A stretch of 64,000 nucleotides of DNA from Vibrio inusitatus (GTDB lineage Bacteria > Pseudomonadota > Gammaproteobacteria > Enterobacterales > Vibrionaceae), in NCBI GenBank assembly GCA_024346935.1, contig AP024879.1, positions 310,001-374,000 on the forward strand, in the 5' to 3' direction. Both the position numbers and the translations under genes were made by a program. Under the pieces are notes generated by a model. It saw nothing but the letters and a program-made list of their open reading frames with translations. It had not been told where the DNA came from and did no database searches. Positions 41,632 through 50,930 of the stretch are shown here, one piece after another; the first letter of the stretch is position 1; each line of letters starts with the position of its first letter.

Positions 41632-42552
41632 ATGAATTTAAATAAGATTGATTTCAACTTACTGAAGATATTCGTGACCGTATATCAAGAGAAGAGCCTA
41701 AAAAAAGCAGCGGAAAAATTGTTTGTAACTACACCCGCGGTAAGTCAAAACATAAAAAAACTGAAAGAGTTATTAAATGAAGAGTTGTTTGTATTATCTC
41801 ATCGACAGTTCTTGCCTACACCATATTCGGATGATCTTTATACAAGAGTATTTCCTCTACTAGAGGGCATTTCATTGGCAATAGAACAAACTAAAATGTT
41901 CGATCCTAGTGTTTTGCAGCAAAGTTTTAAGTTGGATATTAACCCTCATCTACACGTGTGGTTAGGCACTGAATTGTTTAAGTTATTTCACCAACAGAGT
42001 CCCGAATCAACACTGGTTCTGCATGCCATTTCTTCAAATACACGTGAGGAATTATGTAATGGGACTATTGATGCTGCGATACATTTTGAAGCAGAAAATC
42101 TACCACCGGAGATTATTGCTGTTCCCTTGACCCAACTGTCTTTTGTTATCGCAATGCGTCGAGATCACCCCTTCAAAAAGTCAGAAGCGCATATTGACGA
42201 GCTTCTAGGTTATCCATTTGCCCATATAGATTTAGCTTATCTAGATCAGAATAAGCATTCACGTCTAGAAGATAAGTTGAAAGAATCGGGCAAACACATT
42301 CATATGGCCATGAGAACAACATCGGTTACAGGATTGCTGACAACTTTAGTCCACACAGATACCGTTGCGCCCTGTTTTCCTCCCTCTATAGAGCCATTCA
42401 AGAAGGAATTAAGGCAAGTTCGTATTCTCGATATGAATGAAATTGGAACCATGCAACTCTATATCTATATACATCAAAAAAACCTTAACTCCCCAAAATA
42501 TAAATGGCTAATGGGGCTTATATCAGATGCACTAGATACACGGTCTTTTTAG
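41632..42552 (+). CDS. LysR family regulator (divergent from barrel-DUF1254 operon)
   Basis: A protein of 306 residues. Helix-turn-helix 'DFNLLKIFVTVYQEKSLKKAAEKLFVTTPAVSQNIKKLKELLNEELFVLSHRQFLPTPY'. The effector domain has 'KLDINPHLHVWLG' and 'TIDAAIHFEAENLPPEI', a variant of the pocket segment in the other DUF1254-linked regulators. GAGCTGACTGG precedes the ATG. Divergent from the barrel and DUF1254 copy 5; the twin dyads in the gap are its likely binding site. Confidence 0.9.
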   Translation: MNLNKIDFNLLKIFVTVYQEKSLKKAAEKLFVTTPAVSQNIKKLKELLNEELFVLSHRQFLPTPYSDDLYTRVFPLLEGISLAIEQTKMFDPSVLQQSFKLDINPHLHVWLGTELFKLFHQQSPESTLVLHAISSNTREELCNGTIDAAIHFEAENLPPEIIAVPLTQLSFVIAMRRDHPFKKSEAHIDELLGYPFAHIDLAYLDQNKHSRLEDKLKESGKHIHMAMRTTSVTGLLTTLVHTDTVAPCFPPSIEPFKKELRQVRILDMNEIGTMQLYIYIHQKNLNSPKYKWLMGLISDALDTRSF

Positions 42553-42860
42553 CTATTCTAGTTAGGTTAGCTTTGTGAGTCGTAATTCAGATAAGTATCC
42601 CTTTGATTGTGCACGCCATTGCGAGTTCAAAGCAGGTTTAGTGACTTTCCCCTGTAGGTAGTGAGACTCACTCGATGGTCTCAGGGTTGTTAAAAATTTC
42701 TCTTTGGTTCAGCACGATAGTTACTATCCATTGGCTCGGCTATGCCACGGTGTCGCCACATATTCGAAAGCTTATTTTTCCGATATAACTTATTTTCTTT
42801 GTTGCTGTAATTTATGGCCTCAATTTAAGGGAATTTAATGTCATATTTAGAGTGAAGAAC
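42553..42860. other. Intergenic, 308 bases, possible gene remnant
   Basis: Contains the palindrome AGTGAG-A-CTCACT at 42660-42672. On the minus strand, about 42693-42775, a 27-codon open stretch (Met-Trp-Arg-His-Arg-Gly-Ile-Ala...) looks protein-like and may be a remnant, but I do not recognise it. Confidence 0.3.
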
Positions 42861-43445
42861 ATGAATAATAAAAATGTAGAAAACGTCAAAAAAATAAGCG
42901 TTCTAATACTTTTAAATATGATGAGTTATTCTGTTTTTGCAGCGAATTCTAGTAGGTTAGATGTAAAGGAGTCCTCTAGTAATACGAGTTTTGGCGTGAC
43001 ATATAGTAATAGTAAAACTATTGGTTTCTACGGTCAGAAAGTGGTTTCTGGTCATCTATCCGGAGGTGTAGAACTTGGATTTGATGTCAGTGCCGAAGGT
43101 GAAGGTTATGATTTTTCGGAAGATTTTGCTATCGACATTGGAGATACCAAAAAAGGTGATAAAACAATTACCGATTTCTATTTTTCTCCCTATTTAACCT
43201 ATGGTTTGCCTTACCATCTAGGACTGTCTTTAGGGGCTACAATTGCTCTTCAACAAGATATTGCGGAATATTATGATCGTTACCACATCCTTGGCACGAA
43301 TGGGCATTATTATGTGTCAAACGGAAATGAAGCGGCGTTTGGTGTTAATGTTGGCGCCACTTATAGTTTTAAAAATCTCAATATATCTAGCAAGTATGAT
43401 TCGCTACTGGGGATGGTAGTAGGGGTAGGGTATACCTTTGAATAG
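42861..43445 (+). CDS. Putative outer-membrane barrel protein
   Basis: A protein of 194 residues. The start at 42861 (AGAGTGAAGAAC upstream) is preferred to a GTG nine bases earlier. Signal-like segment VKKISVLILLNMMSYSVFA (residues ~6-27). The mature part has the alternating pattern and glycine-rich turns of a barrel ('GFYGQKVVSGHLSGGVELGFDVSAEG', read in parts; 'YHLGLSLGATIALQQD'; 'FGVNVGATYSFKN') and ends 'GVGYTFE'. The near-final Phe suits the outer membrane. Monocistronic; function unknown. Confidence 0.6.
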   Translation: MNNKNVENVKKISVLILLNMMSYSVFAANSSRLDVKESSSNTSFGVTYSNSKTIGFYGQKVVSGHLSGGVELGFDVSAEGEGYDFSEDFAIDIGDTKKGDKTITDFYFSPYLTYGLPYHLGLSLGATIALQQDIAEYYDRYHILGTNGHYYVSNGNEAAFGVNVGATYSFKNLNISSKYDSLLGMVVGVGYTFE

Positions 43446-43771
43446 GTGTGCGAAATGACAGTAGCAAGTTTATTTGGTATGGAAATCATGCCTTCTTAGT
43501 CGGCAATTTGACCCAAGCCTAGTTTATCATTTTTGAAAAGTTATATATCAAATCTACCTTAATGTTGAGTATATGCAAAAATAGCCATAACCTTAATCAT
43601 CGCATGTAAGACTCTCAATCGATTAAGTGGAAGTTCATGTCATGAGTAATGAATTTTACAATATGGCGTGAAATGATATTTGAAAGGATTGCTGAGCGTG
43701 TATGATCGAGATAGATGCCAGTGTGGACAAAACCATACATCGATTTGATCCGATTCTCTGTGGAGAGACTA
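43446..43771. other. Intergenic, 326 bases
   Basis: AT-rich, no gene, no strong hairpin and no repeat that I can see; it must carry the promoter of the small gene at 43772. Confidence 0.4.
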
Positions 43772-44074
43772 ATGAAAACACTTATAGACGCCATTAATCA
43801 GTATGAGGATTTGGTTAATGTAACACTCGCTCAAGCGGGGTTTCGAGTCATACATTTAGATGTGTTGGATTCGATATTAAAACAACCAGCCAATAATATT
43901 GATCTTAATACCATAGAATTACCTATCTATGTTCAAGATAAAGATGCACGAAAGTTTACACAGAAATTTACCATTGAACTCACTAAAAATCAGTCCTGTA
44001 AAGAGTCGTTAAAAAAAGAAGTGGCTAAGATTGTTGATGCTCTTGAAAGTAACCTTGAGCCGATAAACTATTAA
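43772..44074 (+). CDS. Small hypothetical protein
   Basis: A protein of 100 residues from the ATG at 43772, chosen because GAGAGACT lies just upstream; a longer frame to 43715 has no ribosome site. Two helical ends (MKTLIDAINQYEDLVNVTLAQAG; CKESLKKEVAKIVDALESNLEPI) flank a central strand-rich part. No signal peptide, membrane segment or known motif. Monocistronic. It could be a real small cytoplasmic protein, but I cannot assign it. Confidence 0.45.
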   Translation: MKTLIDAINQYEDLVNVTLAQAGFRVIHLDVLDSILKQPANNIDLNTIELPIYVQDKDARKFTQKFTIELTKNQSCKESLKKEVAKIVDALESNLEPINY

Positions 44075-44268
44075 TAGTTTTATAGGGTAGTGGAACAGCA
44101 GTTACAGTTGCTCTGTTGATGGGTTCTCATATCTTGGTTTTAAAAGAAGTAAACAGCCTCGCATAATTCCCCGCAAGAGTTAACTACTACTGCAAATCAA
44201 TTACATTGATTTGCACAATAATGTTCATATTGCTACTGCACCCTTACAGTCCAAGCTATATAAGCACT

Positions 44269-44808
44269 CTAGAATTTATACCCAATGGTGAATGCTGATT
44301 GGATAATATCTCCAAGATGCTCATTTTTTAGTTCAAAAGTATCCACTTTAATATCGAAATAGATCCCTTGTTCAAGTTCCGCTCTAACGCCAAAATCATA
44401 GTAGGGGGATGTTTGTGTCACCTCTCCATCGAATTGAAGTATTGAATAATGACCTTTAGAGTATTGGGCACCAATAGAGCTATATGGCCTTATTTGCCAC
44501 CCTTTGAAAGAAACTGCGTAACCAATTTCTAAACCCGCTTTCCATGTTCTTGTATCTAAAGTGATATTTTGAGTGAATTCATCTCCTGTAGCATCTCTCG
44601 ATAATCTGAAGCTTAAAATACGGTTAGCATCGTATGCATACTCTAAGTGAAGACCAGTATCGCTATAATAGATTTCGTCTTCCCAAGTCTCCATTGTGCT
44701 AGCGACACCGATGCCTATACGGTGACCAGAGAATCTAGCGCCATCTGCGGACACACTCATAGAAAAAAGGGCAGTTAGTAGCAGAAAGAGTCGAAGCAAT
44801 GTGGTCAT
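44269..44808 (-). CDS. Small outer-membrane beta-barrel protein
   Basis: A protein of 179 residues with a signal peptide (MTTLLRLFLLLTALFSMSVSA). The mature ~158 residues show eight or so alternating strands ('GHRIGIGVASTMETW', 'LHLEYAYDANRILSFRLSRD', 'TWKAGLEIGYAVSFKGWQIRPYSSIGAQYS', read in parts) and end 'AFTIGYKF', the C-terminal signature of outer-membrane barrels, similar in size to OmpX/OmpA-type 8-strand barrels. AGGA sits immediately before the ATG, closer than usual. Monocistronic. Confidence 0.65.
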   Translation of the reverse strand: MTTLLRLFLLLTALFSMSVSADGARFSGHRIGIGVASTMETWEDEIYYSDTGLHLEYAYDANRILSFRLSRDATGDEFTQNITLDTRTWKAGLEIGYAVSFKGWQIRPYSSIGAQYSKGHYSILQFDGEVTQTSPYYDFGVRAELEQGIYFDIKVDTFELKNEHLGDIIQSAFTIGYKF

Positions 44809-45132
44809 TCCTATGCTGAAAATTACCGTCTAGTGAGTTGTCTCTCAACGTATTCACAACACTATAAAAGAAGTTATATGTGTAGGTTGGAATGATGCAT
44901 ATTCCAATTAATGTCCGTTTTAATCGGTCGAATAGATGGGTAAAACCGCATTTAAGGAACGATCCCATCACCTAGCATTTTCTGGAGATACTATTGAATC
45001 TAGGATAGCTAAAGAAAACAGAATAAAGTTCAATGTAAAAAGGATCAGACAAGTTAAGGATTACTTATGATTTGATTATTATTATTTCCTTTTAAATCAG
45101 CACTTTAACACTTTGGTTTATAATTTATTGAT
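44809..45132. other. Intergenic left of gene remnant
   Basis: AT-rich, holds the promoter of the leftward barrel gene. No gene or clear structure seen. Confidence 0.35.
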
Positions 45133-45430
45133 ATGAATATGAGGGTGTTTTTCAGAGTGATTACATTTTCTAACTATCAGATTTTGCAAGCCTATCCTAT
45201 CAAACGGTGAATTCCGAATTTATTGACCATCATCATTTTGAAACTGTCGAAGTTTTCATGCCATTTTGGACAAACTCAACACACTATACCCACGAAGAAG
45301 CCAAATTAGACAAACATTCCCCCCTGAAAGCAGAGGTATCGCATTTTGTCATAAAAAACGGCCAACCTTTTTAACTGCACTCGACAACATTAACCGCATT
45401 AATTGCCCAGGCTATAAAGTGTTTTACTAG
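45133..45430 (+). pseudogene. Frameshifted gene remnant, unrecognised
   Basis: Three short frames join into one protein-like product if two frameshifts are allowed: Met at 45133 to ~45207 (QILQAYPIKR), then ~45207 to 45371 (EFIDHHHFETVEVFMPFWTN, KHSPLKAEVSHFVIKNG), then from ~45362 to the stop at 45428 (TFLTALDNINRINCPGYKVFY). Both switches occur at plausible slippage or indel sites. The composition is protein-like, with His- and aromatic-rich blocks. I do not recognise the family. It lies alone in an 830-base gap. Confidence 0.4.
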
Positions 45431-45459
45431 GATACTTGAATAATAGAACAGTAAATTCA

Positions 45460-45491
45460 TCAAATAATTCATTATCAATAATATTATTTGA
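45460..45491. promoter_or_regulatory. Inverted repeat upstream of decarboxylase cassette
   Basis: TCAAATAAT (45460-45468) pairs with ATTATTTGA (45483-45491) across 14 bases. It lies about 145 bases before the UbiX-like start and is a candidate operator for the cassette. Confidence 0.4.
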
Positions 45492-45636
45492 CATGACTAT
45501 TTTAATCTTACAGTAAGTTGACTGTTGCATTATGTATTAGCAGGAAGTAATCCATAGACTTATCACGGTTGGCACAGAATATTGCGTATAGCCATATCTG
45601 TTTATTCATTAATATTCCATTTTATGTAGGTGTAGA

Positions 45637-46206
45637 GTGAAAAAAATTATTATCGCTATTACAGGGGCTTCAGGTGTCATTTATGGCATTCGATTATTAG
45701 AAGCTCTAAAGACAATGCGTGGTTGTGAAACTCATCTTATATTGAGTCCATCAGCAAAAGTGAACATTAAACTAGAAACTGATTATAAAGTAGATGAAAT
45801 AGTGGCATTGGCAGATGTTGTTCATGATTACAAAAATCAAGCGGCTGCTATTTCTAGTGGCTCATTCAAAACTACGGGTATGATCATTGCGCCTTGTTCG
45901 ATGAAAACCCTTTCGTCGGTCGTCAATTCATATTCAGAGAATCTGATTACTAGAGCAGCGGATGTTATTTTAAAGGAACAACGCCGACTAATATTAATGC
46001 CTAGAGAAACGCCTATGCATCAAGGTCATTGTAAGCTTGTCTATGAAGCATCAAAACTTGGGGCCATCATTTGTCCTCCAGTTCCTGCTTTCTACGCCAG
46101 ACCAAAAACAATGGATGAAATGATTAACCACACTGTTGTTAGGGTGCTTGATCTTCTTGATATTGAATTGGAAGAGCAATCAATAAATCGTTGGACAGGC
46201 ATATAA
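45637..46206 (+). CDS. UbiX-like flavin prenyltransferase
   Basis: A protein of 189 residues, full length for UbiX/Pad1/LpdB. It joins dimethylallyl phosphate to reduced FMN to make prenylated FMN, the cofactor of UbiD-type decarboxylases. Visible motifs: 'ITGASGVIYGIRLLEAL' (FMN site), 'IIAPCSMKTLSSVVNSYSENLITRAADVILKE' (active-site Ser/Asn/Arg region), 'LMPRETPMHQGHCKLVYEASKLGAIICPPVPAFY' read in parts. The start is GTG with AGGTG upstream. It is the first gene of a four-gene unit with a porin, an LpdD-like protein and a UbiD-like decarboxylase, so it is dedicated to that pathway rather than to ubiquinone. Confidence 0.92.
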   Translation: MKKIIIAITGASGVIYGIRLLEALKTMRGCETHLILSPSAKVNIKLETDYKVDEIVALADVVHDYKNQAAAISSGSFKTTGMIIAPCSMKTLSSVVNSYSENLITRAADVILKEQRRLILMPRETPMHQGHCKLVYEASKLGAIICPPVPAFYARPKTMDEMINHTVVRVLDLLDIELEEQSINRWTGI

Positions 46207-46317
46207 TTAATTGTTGCAACGAATCATGATGAATACATTTATTAAAATCAATTAATCTTTGCATTACTCATCTTATCAGAAAGTAAATAAATAATATTTT
46301 GCCTTGTGGTGGCAATT

Positions 46318-47640
46318 ATGATCAAAAAAATAATACTTGTAGGTGTTGCATCTTTGCCAACACAAAGTTTTGCTGAGCAAAATATCTCTTTGTTCGATAT
46401 ATCACCTGGATTTTATTCTCAATTATTGAGAAATCCGAATGTACGTCAGGATGGTGATTTATATTATGAAGATTTGCGAAGCAAAGGAATAATGCTTGAT
46501 TCTGACATTACTCAAATTTATCAGGGAACAGTGAAAGGTGAATCAGAAGATAATAATTACAGTGGATCGGCTGATCTATGGTTAACGCTAGATATCGCCA
46601 AGTTAGGATTGTGGGACAAAGGCGCTTTGATGATCCACTCTGAAATCGCTTTTGGTTCAAGTTTTGACAGTGGCGGTGCCGCTTTGCCTCTTAACTTTGA
46701 TTCGACTATGCCGGGCTCAGAAAAGGGCGAAGCTACTATTTCGGAGTTTCTTTATTTACAAGGTATTCCAGGGAATACGATTTTAGCATTGGGTAAGACA
46801 TCTTGGACGTTTGGTATGGATACTAATTTATTTGCGAATAATGAGCGTAACCAATTTATATATACAGGTTTAGTCAATACGCCGTTACTCGCACCATTTG
46901 TCCCGTATACCTCCATTGGCGGCAGTGCAACGACGTTTTTTGATAATGGTTTGTCAATGACATTTGTTGCTACCTCTAACAGTACCAATGCAAACTCAGT
47001 TGGGTTAGATGATTTCACCGCTTCTGAGATGACGTACGGGTATTCAGTCGAATGGGTTGGTGACATTAGCGGAATGCCCTCTAACTATAATGCCTTAGCG
47101 GGTATTACCAATAAAGATACAACCGATTTGGATATGAGTAGCTCCATGCTATTTGACGATATCTTAATTGGAGGTATCAACGATACGCCAGACATTGAGT
47201 CGAATGTTTCAATACCTGAAAAAACAAATAACTATGCCTTCTCTTTTAGCGGTTCACAGTACATTTATGGGCAGTATGATGATAACCACAACTTCAATGG
47301 CGTTGGCATATTCGCAAGAGTAAGTTTTGCTCCGGAAGATAGGAATTTATTTTCTCAATTCTATAGCGTAGGAATTTCCGGTACGGAAGGGCTATTCAAC
47401 CGCAAAGAAGATAGTTGGGGATTGGGATGGGCTGGTACTTACGTATCTGATGATATTAGACCGAACTCTGATCTATACGGGCATGTATTGGCTAATAGTG
47501 AGGAAGTCATTGAAGGTTATTATCAAGTGAGTATTAATCGAAATATTCAATTATCTCTGCATAGCCAATATGTAAAACCTATAATGCAGTCATATGATGA
47601 ACAATTAGTGTTTTCAACTCGATTACAATTAAATCTATAA
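46318..47640 (+). CDS. Outer-membrane porin (OprB-like) within decarboxylase cassette
   Basis: A protein of 440 residues from the ATG at 46318, with a signal peptide (MIKKIILVGVASLPTQSFA). The mature protein matches a carbohydrate-selective/OprB-type porin: 'GSADLWLTLDIAKLGLWDKGALMIHSEIAFG' (read in parts), 'EFLYLQGIPGNTILALGKTSW', 'YSVGISGTEGLFNRKEDSWGLGWAG' and a final 'FSTRLQLNL' strand. It sits between ubiX-like and lpdD-like genes in the same direction, with gaps of 111 and 65 bases. That position suggests it admits the aromatic substrate of the cassette; the substrate choice is inference. Confidence 0.75.
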   Translation: MIKKIILVGVASLPTQSFAEQNISLFDISPGFYSQLLRNPNVRQDGDLYYEDLRSKGIMLDSDITQIYQGTVKGESEDNNYSGSADLWLTLDIAKLGLWDKGALMIHSEIAFGSSFDSGGAALPLNFDSTMPGSEKGEATISEFLYLQGIPGNTILALGKTSWTFGMDTNLFANNERNQFIYTGLVNTPLLAPFVPYTSIGGSATTFFDNGLSMTFVATSNSTNANSVGLDDFTASEMTYGYSVEWVGDISGMPSNYNALAGITNKDTTDLDMSSSMLFDDILIGGINDTPDIESNVSIPEKTNNYAFSFSGSQYIYGQYDDNHNFNGVGIFARVSFAPEDRNLFSQFYSVGISGTEGLFNRKEDSWGLGWAGTYVSDDIRPNSDLYGHVLANSEEVIEGYYQVSINRNIQLSLHSQYVKPIMQSYDEQLVFSTRLQLNL

Positions 47641-47705
47641 ATTTAAATATATGGAAAAATGTACATATAGTAGTTGTGCATTTTAAATTATATAGGATGA
47701 ACGTA

Positions 47706-48047
47706 ATGCAGTATTCGATAGTTTCGATTAGAGATACAAAAATAACACTAGATGTAATTCATGCAGGCAGTGATGTGAGCATGACAATATATGGTGGTGA
47801 ACGTGAGCATATCGGAGCGGTAACATTAGGTTATTTGAATAATAATTCTGTTGAATTTCAGACCTTTGGCGTTCCGGGGCATAAAGAAAATGTTATTACC
47901 GAAGAACTGGTTAGATTAATAGTTCCAGAATATTCTGATACTTGCGTATTAAGTTGTGGGATGCATTGGGATGACATTTCAGAAAAAGAATTACATAAAG
48001 TATATCAAGACACAATAAGTTTGATAAATAACTATTTAAATATTTAG
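47706..48047 (+). CDS. LpdD-like prenylated-FMN chaperone/subunit
   Basis: A protein of 113 residues. The start at 47706 is set by AGGA nine bases upstream. It matches the LpdD family that accompanies gallate and hydroxyaryl decarboxylases: 'IYGGEREHIGAVTLGYL', 'VPGHKENVITEELVRLIVPE', 'CVLSCGMHWDDISEKEL', i.e. the conserved HIGAV, GHKE and G-x-HWD blocks. Family members help deliver prenylated FMN to, or mature, the UbiD-type subunit. It lies directly before the UbiD-like gene. Confidence in family is good; the exact mechanism is known only for relatives. Confidence 0.8.
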   Translation: MQYSIVSIRDTKITLDVIHAGSDVSMTIYGGEREHIGAVTLGYLNNNSVEFQTFGVPGHKENVITEELVRLIVPEYSDTCVLSCGMHWDDISEKELHKVYQDTISLINNYLNI

Positions 48048-48148
48048 CCTATATGGTATTAGCGTAATAATTTTGCGTTTTGTCTTATAGTCAATTTTAG
48101 ATATTACTGTAAATTAATGAAAATCCAAGATTAAAACAAGGTTAACAC

Positions 48149-49657
48149 ATGAAAATCAATAGAGATAACATTCCCAAAAGCTACCGAGAATATGTCGAAG
48201 CTTTAATTGAAAGCAAGCAAATGATAGAAATCAATGACGAAGTTGATTGGAATCTGGAAATGGGTGCAATTTGTCGGTACGGGAGTGAGAAAAAATATCC
48301 AGCTACCATTTTTAACAATGTAAAAGGTTCACCTAAAGGATTTAGAGCTGCAGAGTTGGGCATGGGTAAAAGCCAAGATAACAACAAAGAATGGAGTCGA
48401 TTAGCCATTGCTCTAGGGTTACCGGAAACGGCGCAACTAATGGAGATTTATCATGCTTATAGCGAAGCAATTGAATCAGGCGAAGTTCATGAACCTACTG
48501 TAGTAGCTAATGACACTGCACCGTGTAAAGAAAACATATGGTTGGGTGACGATATCGACCTATTCAAGCTTCCTTCGCCATTGTGTCACGATGGAGATGG
48601 AGGAAGATATATTCAAACAGCAGGAGTAAATATTGTTCAAACTCCAGATGGAAGATGGACAAATTGGTCTCTGAATCGTGCAATGATCGTCAATGAGACC
48701 ACAATGACAGGCTTGTGGAGCCCTGCTCAACACAATGGAATGATCCACAAAATGTGGAGCGAAGCAGGAAAGAATACACCTTGGGCTCTAGTGTTAGGTG
48801 CAAGTCCTACAGCACTTGCTCAGTCTTGCGCTCGAGCACCCGACTGGGTGGATGAATATGATAATGCTAGCCGCCTACTTGATGCATCCATTGAGATGGT
48901 GAAATGTGAGACAAATGACTTATTGGTACCCGCTGATTCAGAAATAATAATAGAAGGCTATATCTCTAAAGATGAATTCGAACTCGAAGGTCCATTTGGA
49001 GAAGTTGCCGGTTACATGAATGAAGAGCGAATGCTTCAACCTAAACAAGTGGTAACCGCAATCACATTTAGGAACAACCCTATTTTGCCCATGTGTATTC
49101 CAGGTGCTGCTATTGATAGCTCAGTGGTACTGGGAAGTTTTTTTAACGCTCTTGATACAGTCCAAATTTTTAAAGAGTCATCACTACCGGTGATAGACGT
49201 TTTTAAACCCTTGGAGACTCACTCTCATTGGTTGGTCGTTCGTGTTTATAACGACTGGCATAAAAGAACGGGATATTCTGTAGAACAGCTGATGGATAAG
49301 ATTGCTCATACATATTGGGATCAGCACCTTGGTACCTGTGGCAAGTTAATTGTTGTTGGTGAAGATATTGATCCAAGTAGTATTGAAGATGTGGTTTGGG
49401 CGTTTGCTACGCGCAGCCATCCAATGCTTGGTGCGTTCCATTATCCGGATATAAAAAATATAGGAACTTCCATTGCTATCTATAATACGCAAGAAGAAAA
49501 ACTGGTTTCTAAACAAGGAGGACTTGTAATATACAGTTGCCTAGAGTTGCAAGAAAAAGTGGCACTAGATTGCAAACATATTATCAAGTTCGATATTCAT
49601 TATCCTGAACCACTTCGAAACAAAACACGAAAAAGTTGGGAGAAATGGATTAAATAA
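48149..49657 (+). CDS. UbiD family aromatic acid decarboxylase
   Basis: A protein of 502 residues, full length for UbiD/LpdC/BsdC-type non-oxidative decarboxylases. It uses prenylated FMN to remove CO2 from an aromatic or unsaturated acid. Visible motifs: 'ATIFNNVKGSPKGFRAAELGMG', 'GRYIQTAGVNIVQTPDGRWTNWSLNRAMI' (cofactor and metal region), 'EGPFGEVAGYM' (catalytic Glu), 'THSHWLVVRVY'. AAGG precedes the ATG. Last gene of the UbiX-porin-LpdD-UbiD unit, ended by a strong hairpin. The closest functional analogy is gallate/protocatechuate-type decarboxylase; the substrate is not fixed by sequence. Confidence 0.93.
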   Translation: MKINRDNIPKSYREYVEALIESKQMIEINDEVDWNLEMGAICRYGSEKKYPATIFNNVKGSPKGFRAAELGMGKSQDNNKEWSRLAIALGLPETAQLMEIYHAYSEAIESGEVHEPTVVANDTAPCKENIWLGDDIDLFKLPSPLCHDGDGGRYIQTAGVNIVQTPDGRWTNWSLNRAMIVNETTMTGLWSPAQHNGMIHKMWSEAGKNTPWALVLGASPTALAQSCARAPDWVDEYDNASRLLDASIEMVKCETNDLLVPADSEIIIEGYISKDEFELEGPFGEVAGYMNEERMLQPKQVVTAITFRNNPILPMCIPGAAIDSSVVLGSFFNALDTVQIFKESSLPVIDVFKPLETHSHWLVVRVYNDWHKRTGYSVEQLMDKIAHTYWDQHLGTCGKLIVVGEDIDPSSIEDVVWAFATRSHPMLGAFHYPDIKNIGTSIAIYNTQEEKLVSKQGGLVIYSCLELQEKVALDCKHIIKFDIHYPEPLRNKTRKSWEKWIK

Positions 49658-49702
49658 CACCGTGCATGAAACCAATGCTAGCGAATGAACGTAGGATCTA
49701 GA

Positions 49703-49734
49703 GAGTAATGGTCAATCCTTATTGACCATTACTC
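49703..49734 (+). terminator. Terminator after decarboxylase cassette
   Basis: GAGTAATGGTCAAT pairs perfectly with ATTGACCATTACTC across CCTT. It lies 45 bases after the UbiD stop and between convergent genes. Confidence 0.8.
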
Positions 49735-49881
49735 TTAATTCGCCTTAATGCCTTTTTTGCCTGATTTAAGGTAAAGAAATCAATGACATATTAACGTAAT
49801 GATATAGTGTTGTTATGTATAAGACGCCTATGCATATCTCTAGTTCGGCGGTCTAATTTATACGGCCAATTCTAGGCAACG

Positions 49882-50820
49882 CTATACAATTTCTAGTACT
49901 GCTTCTCGTAATAACTCACAAAACCATTGATGGGCATGACTGGTTTCATGCCGACTATGGTAAATCAAGAACATGGGCACATGGTACTTAGCTTGTTCTT
50001 TTAAAGAATATATTTCTACAAACTCCTCATTAAAGTTAGCCATTTTCTTTAGTCCGTTAGAACCAAACAGCACAGCGCCTGTGGACCGCGTAATTTCTAG
50101 CAGTGTTAAAGTCTGGGAGCTCCTTAATTTAGGCTTGTCTTCAGTGTGTAATAGGTCTTGGTATATCTGTGTTATAGGCGAGCGAAAGGAGAGTTGTCTG
50201 TCATCTTCGATGGTCATGCCAATCAGTGAATAGCTTAGTATCTCAGCTATGGAAGGGTGCTTTTGCTTGGTTAATGGGTGCCCCTTTTTGACATAGAAAA
50301 CGGGATACAAGCTGCCTAATTGTTGCGACCGATATTTAGGGTCGTGCGTAGGTTGATAGTGGATAGCAAAATCGAGTTTATTTGCATCAAGCAATTGGAA
50401 AGGATTGGCCTTTGTTGGAGTCTCTTCAATGCAAGATAATGGCGCATGTTCAGATAAATGTGCATATAGTTTGGGTATTAATGTTGAGCCTATAAACGTA
50501 GGCAATGAGAGTGAGAAAGTGTTATCACACAGTTTTGGATCAAACTCATCATCATCAAATAACTGCTGCAATGAAGGGAGTATCTTGCTCAATTCTTTTT
50601 CTAGCTCGAGCGCCTTGTGGGTGGGTATTAACCCCTTGGCTGTTCGTGTGAATAACGGATCATCAAAAGCTTCTCGTAAACGCTTTAAAGATCGGCTTAC
50701 CGCAGATTGGGTAAGATGGACCTCTTCGGCGACACGTGACACATTCCTTTCTTTAAGTAGTAGATCAAGTATGACGAGTAGGTTGAGATCGACTCTGGAT
50801 AGTGACTTGGATTTTTTCAT
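49882..50820 (-). CDS. LysR family regulator (divergent from DUF1254 copy 6)
   Basis: A protein of 312 residues from the ATG at 50820; an ATG at 50841 adds seven residues and neither has a strong ribosome site. Helix-turn-helix 'DLNLLVILDLLLKERNVSRVAEEVHLTQSAVSRSLKRLREAFDDPLFTRTAKGLIPTHK'. Effector domain with 'FSLSLPTFIGSTLIP' and 'KLDFAIHYQPTHDPKYRSQQLG'. Divergent from DUF1254 copy 6 (110-base gap) and convergent with the decarboxylase cassette. Probably controls copy 6, and possibly the cassette. Confidence 0.9.
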   Translation of the reverse strand: MKKSKSLSRVDLNLLVILDLLLKERNVSRVAEEVHLTQSAVSRSLKRLREAFDDPLFTRTAKGLIPTHKALELEKELSKILPSLQQLFDDDEFDPKLCDNTFSLSLPTFIGSTLIPKLYAHLSEHAPLSCIEETPTKANPFQLLDANKLDFAIHYQPTHDPKYRSQQLGSLYPVFYVKKGHPLTKQKHPSIAEILSYSLIGMTIEDDRQLSFRSPITQIYQDLLHTEDKPKLRSSQTLTLLEITRSTGAVLFGSNGLKKMANFNEEFVEIYSLKEQAKYHVPMFLIYHSRHETSHAHQWFCELLREAVLEIV

Positions 50821-50930
50821 AGGATTATCACTTAAAATCATAACTATAATTGATTATTAGTAATTGGACGCAAATAGCAAGCTTGAATATGATTGCTTCA
50901 TACAGTTAATAAGTAATTAAGGAACGACGA

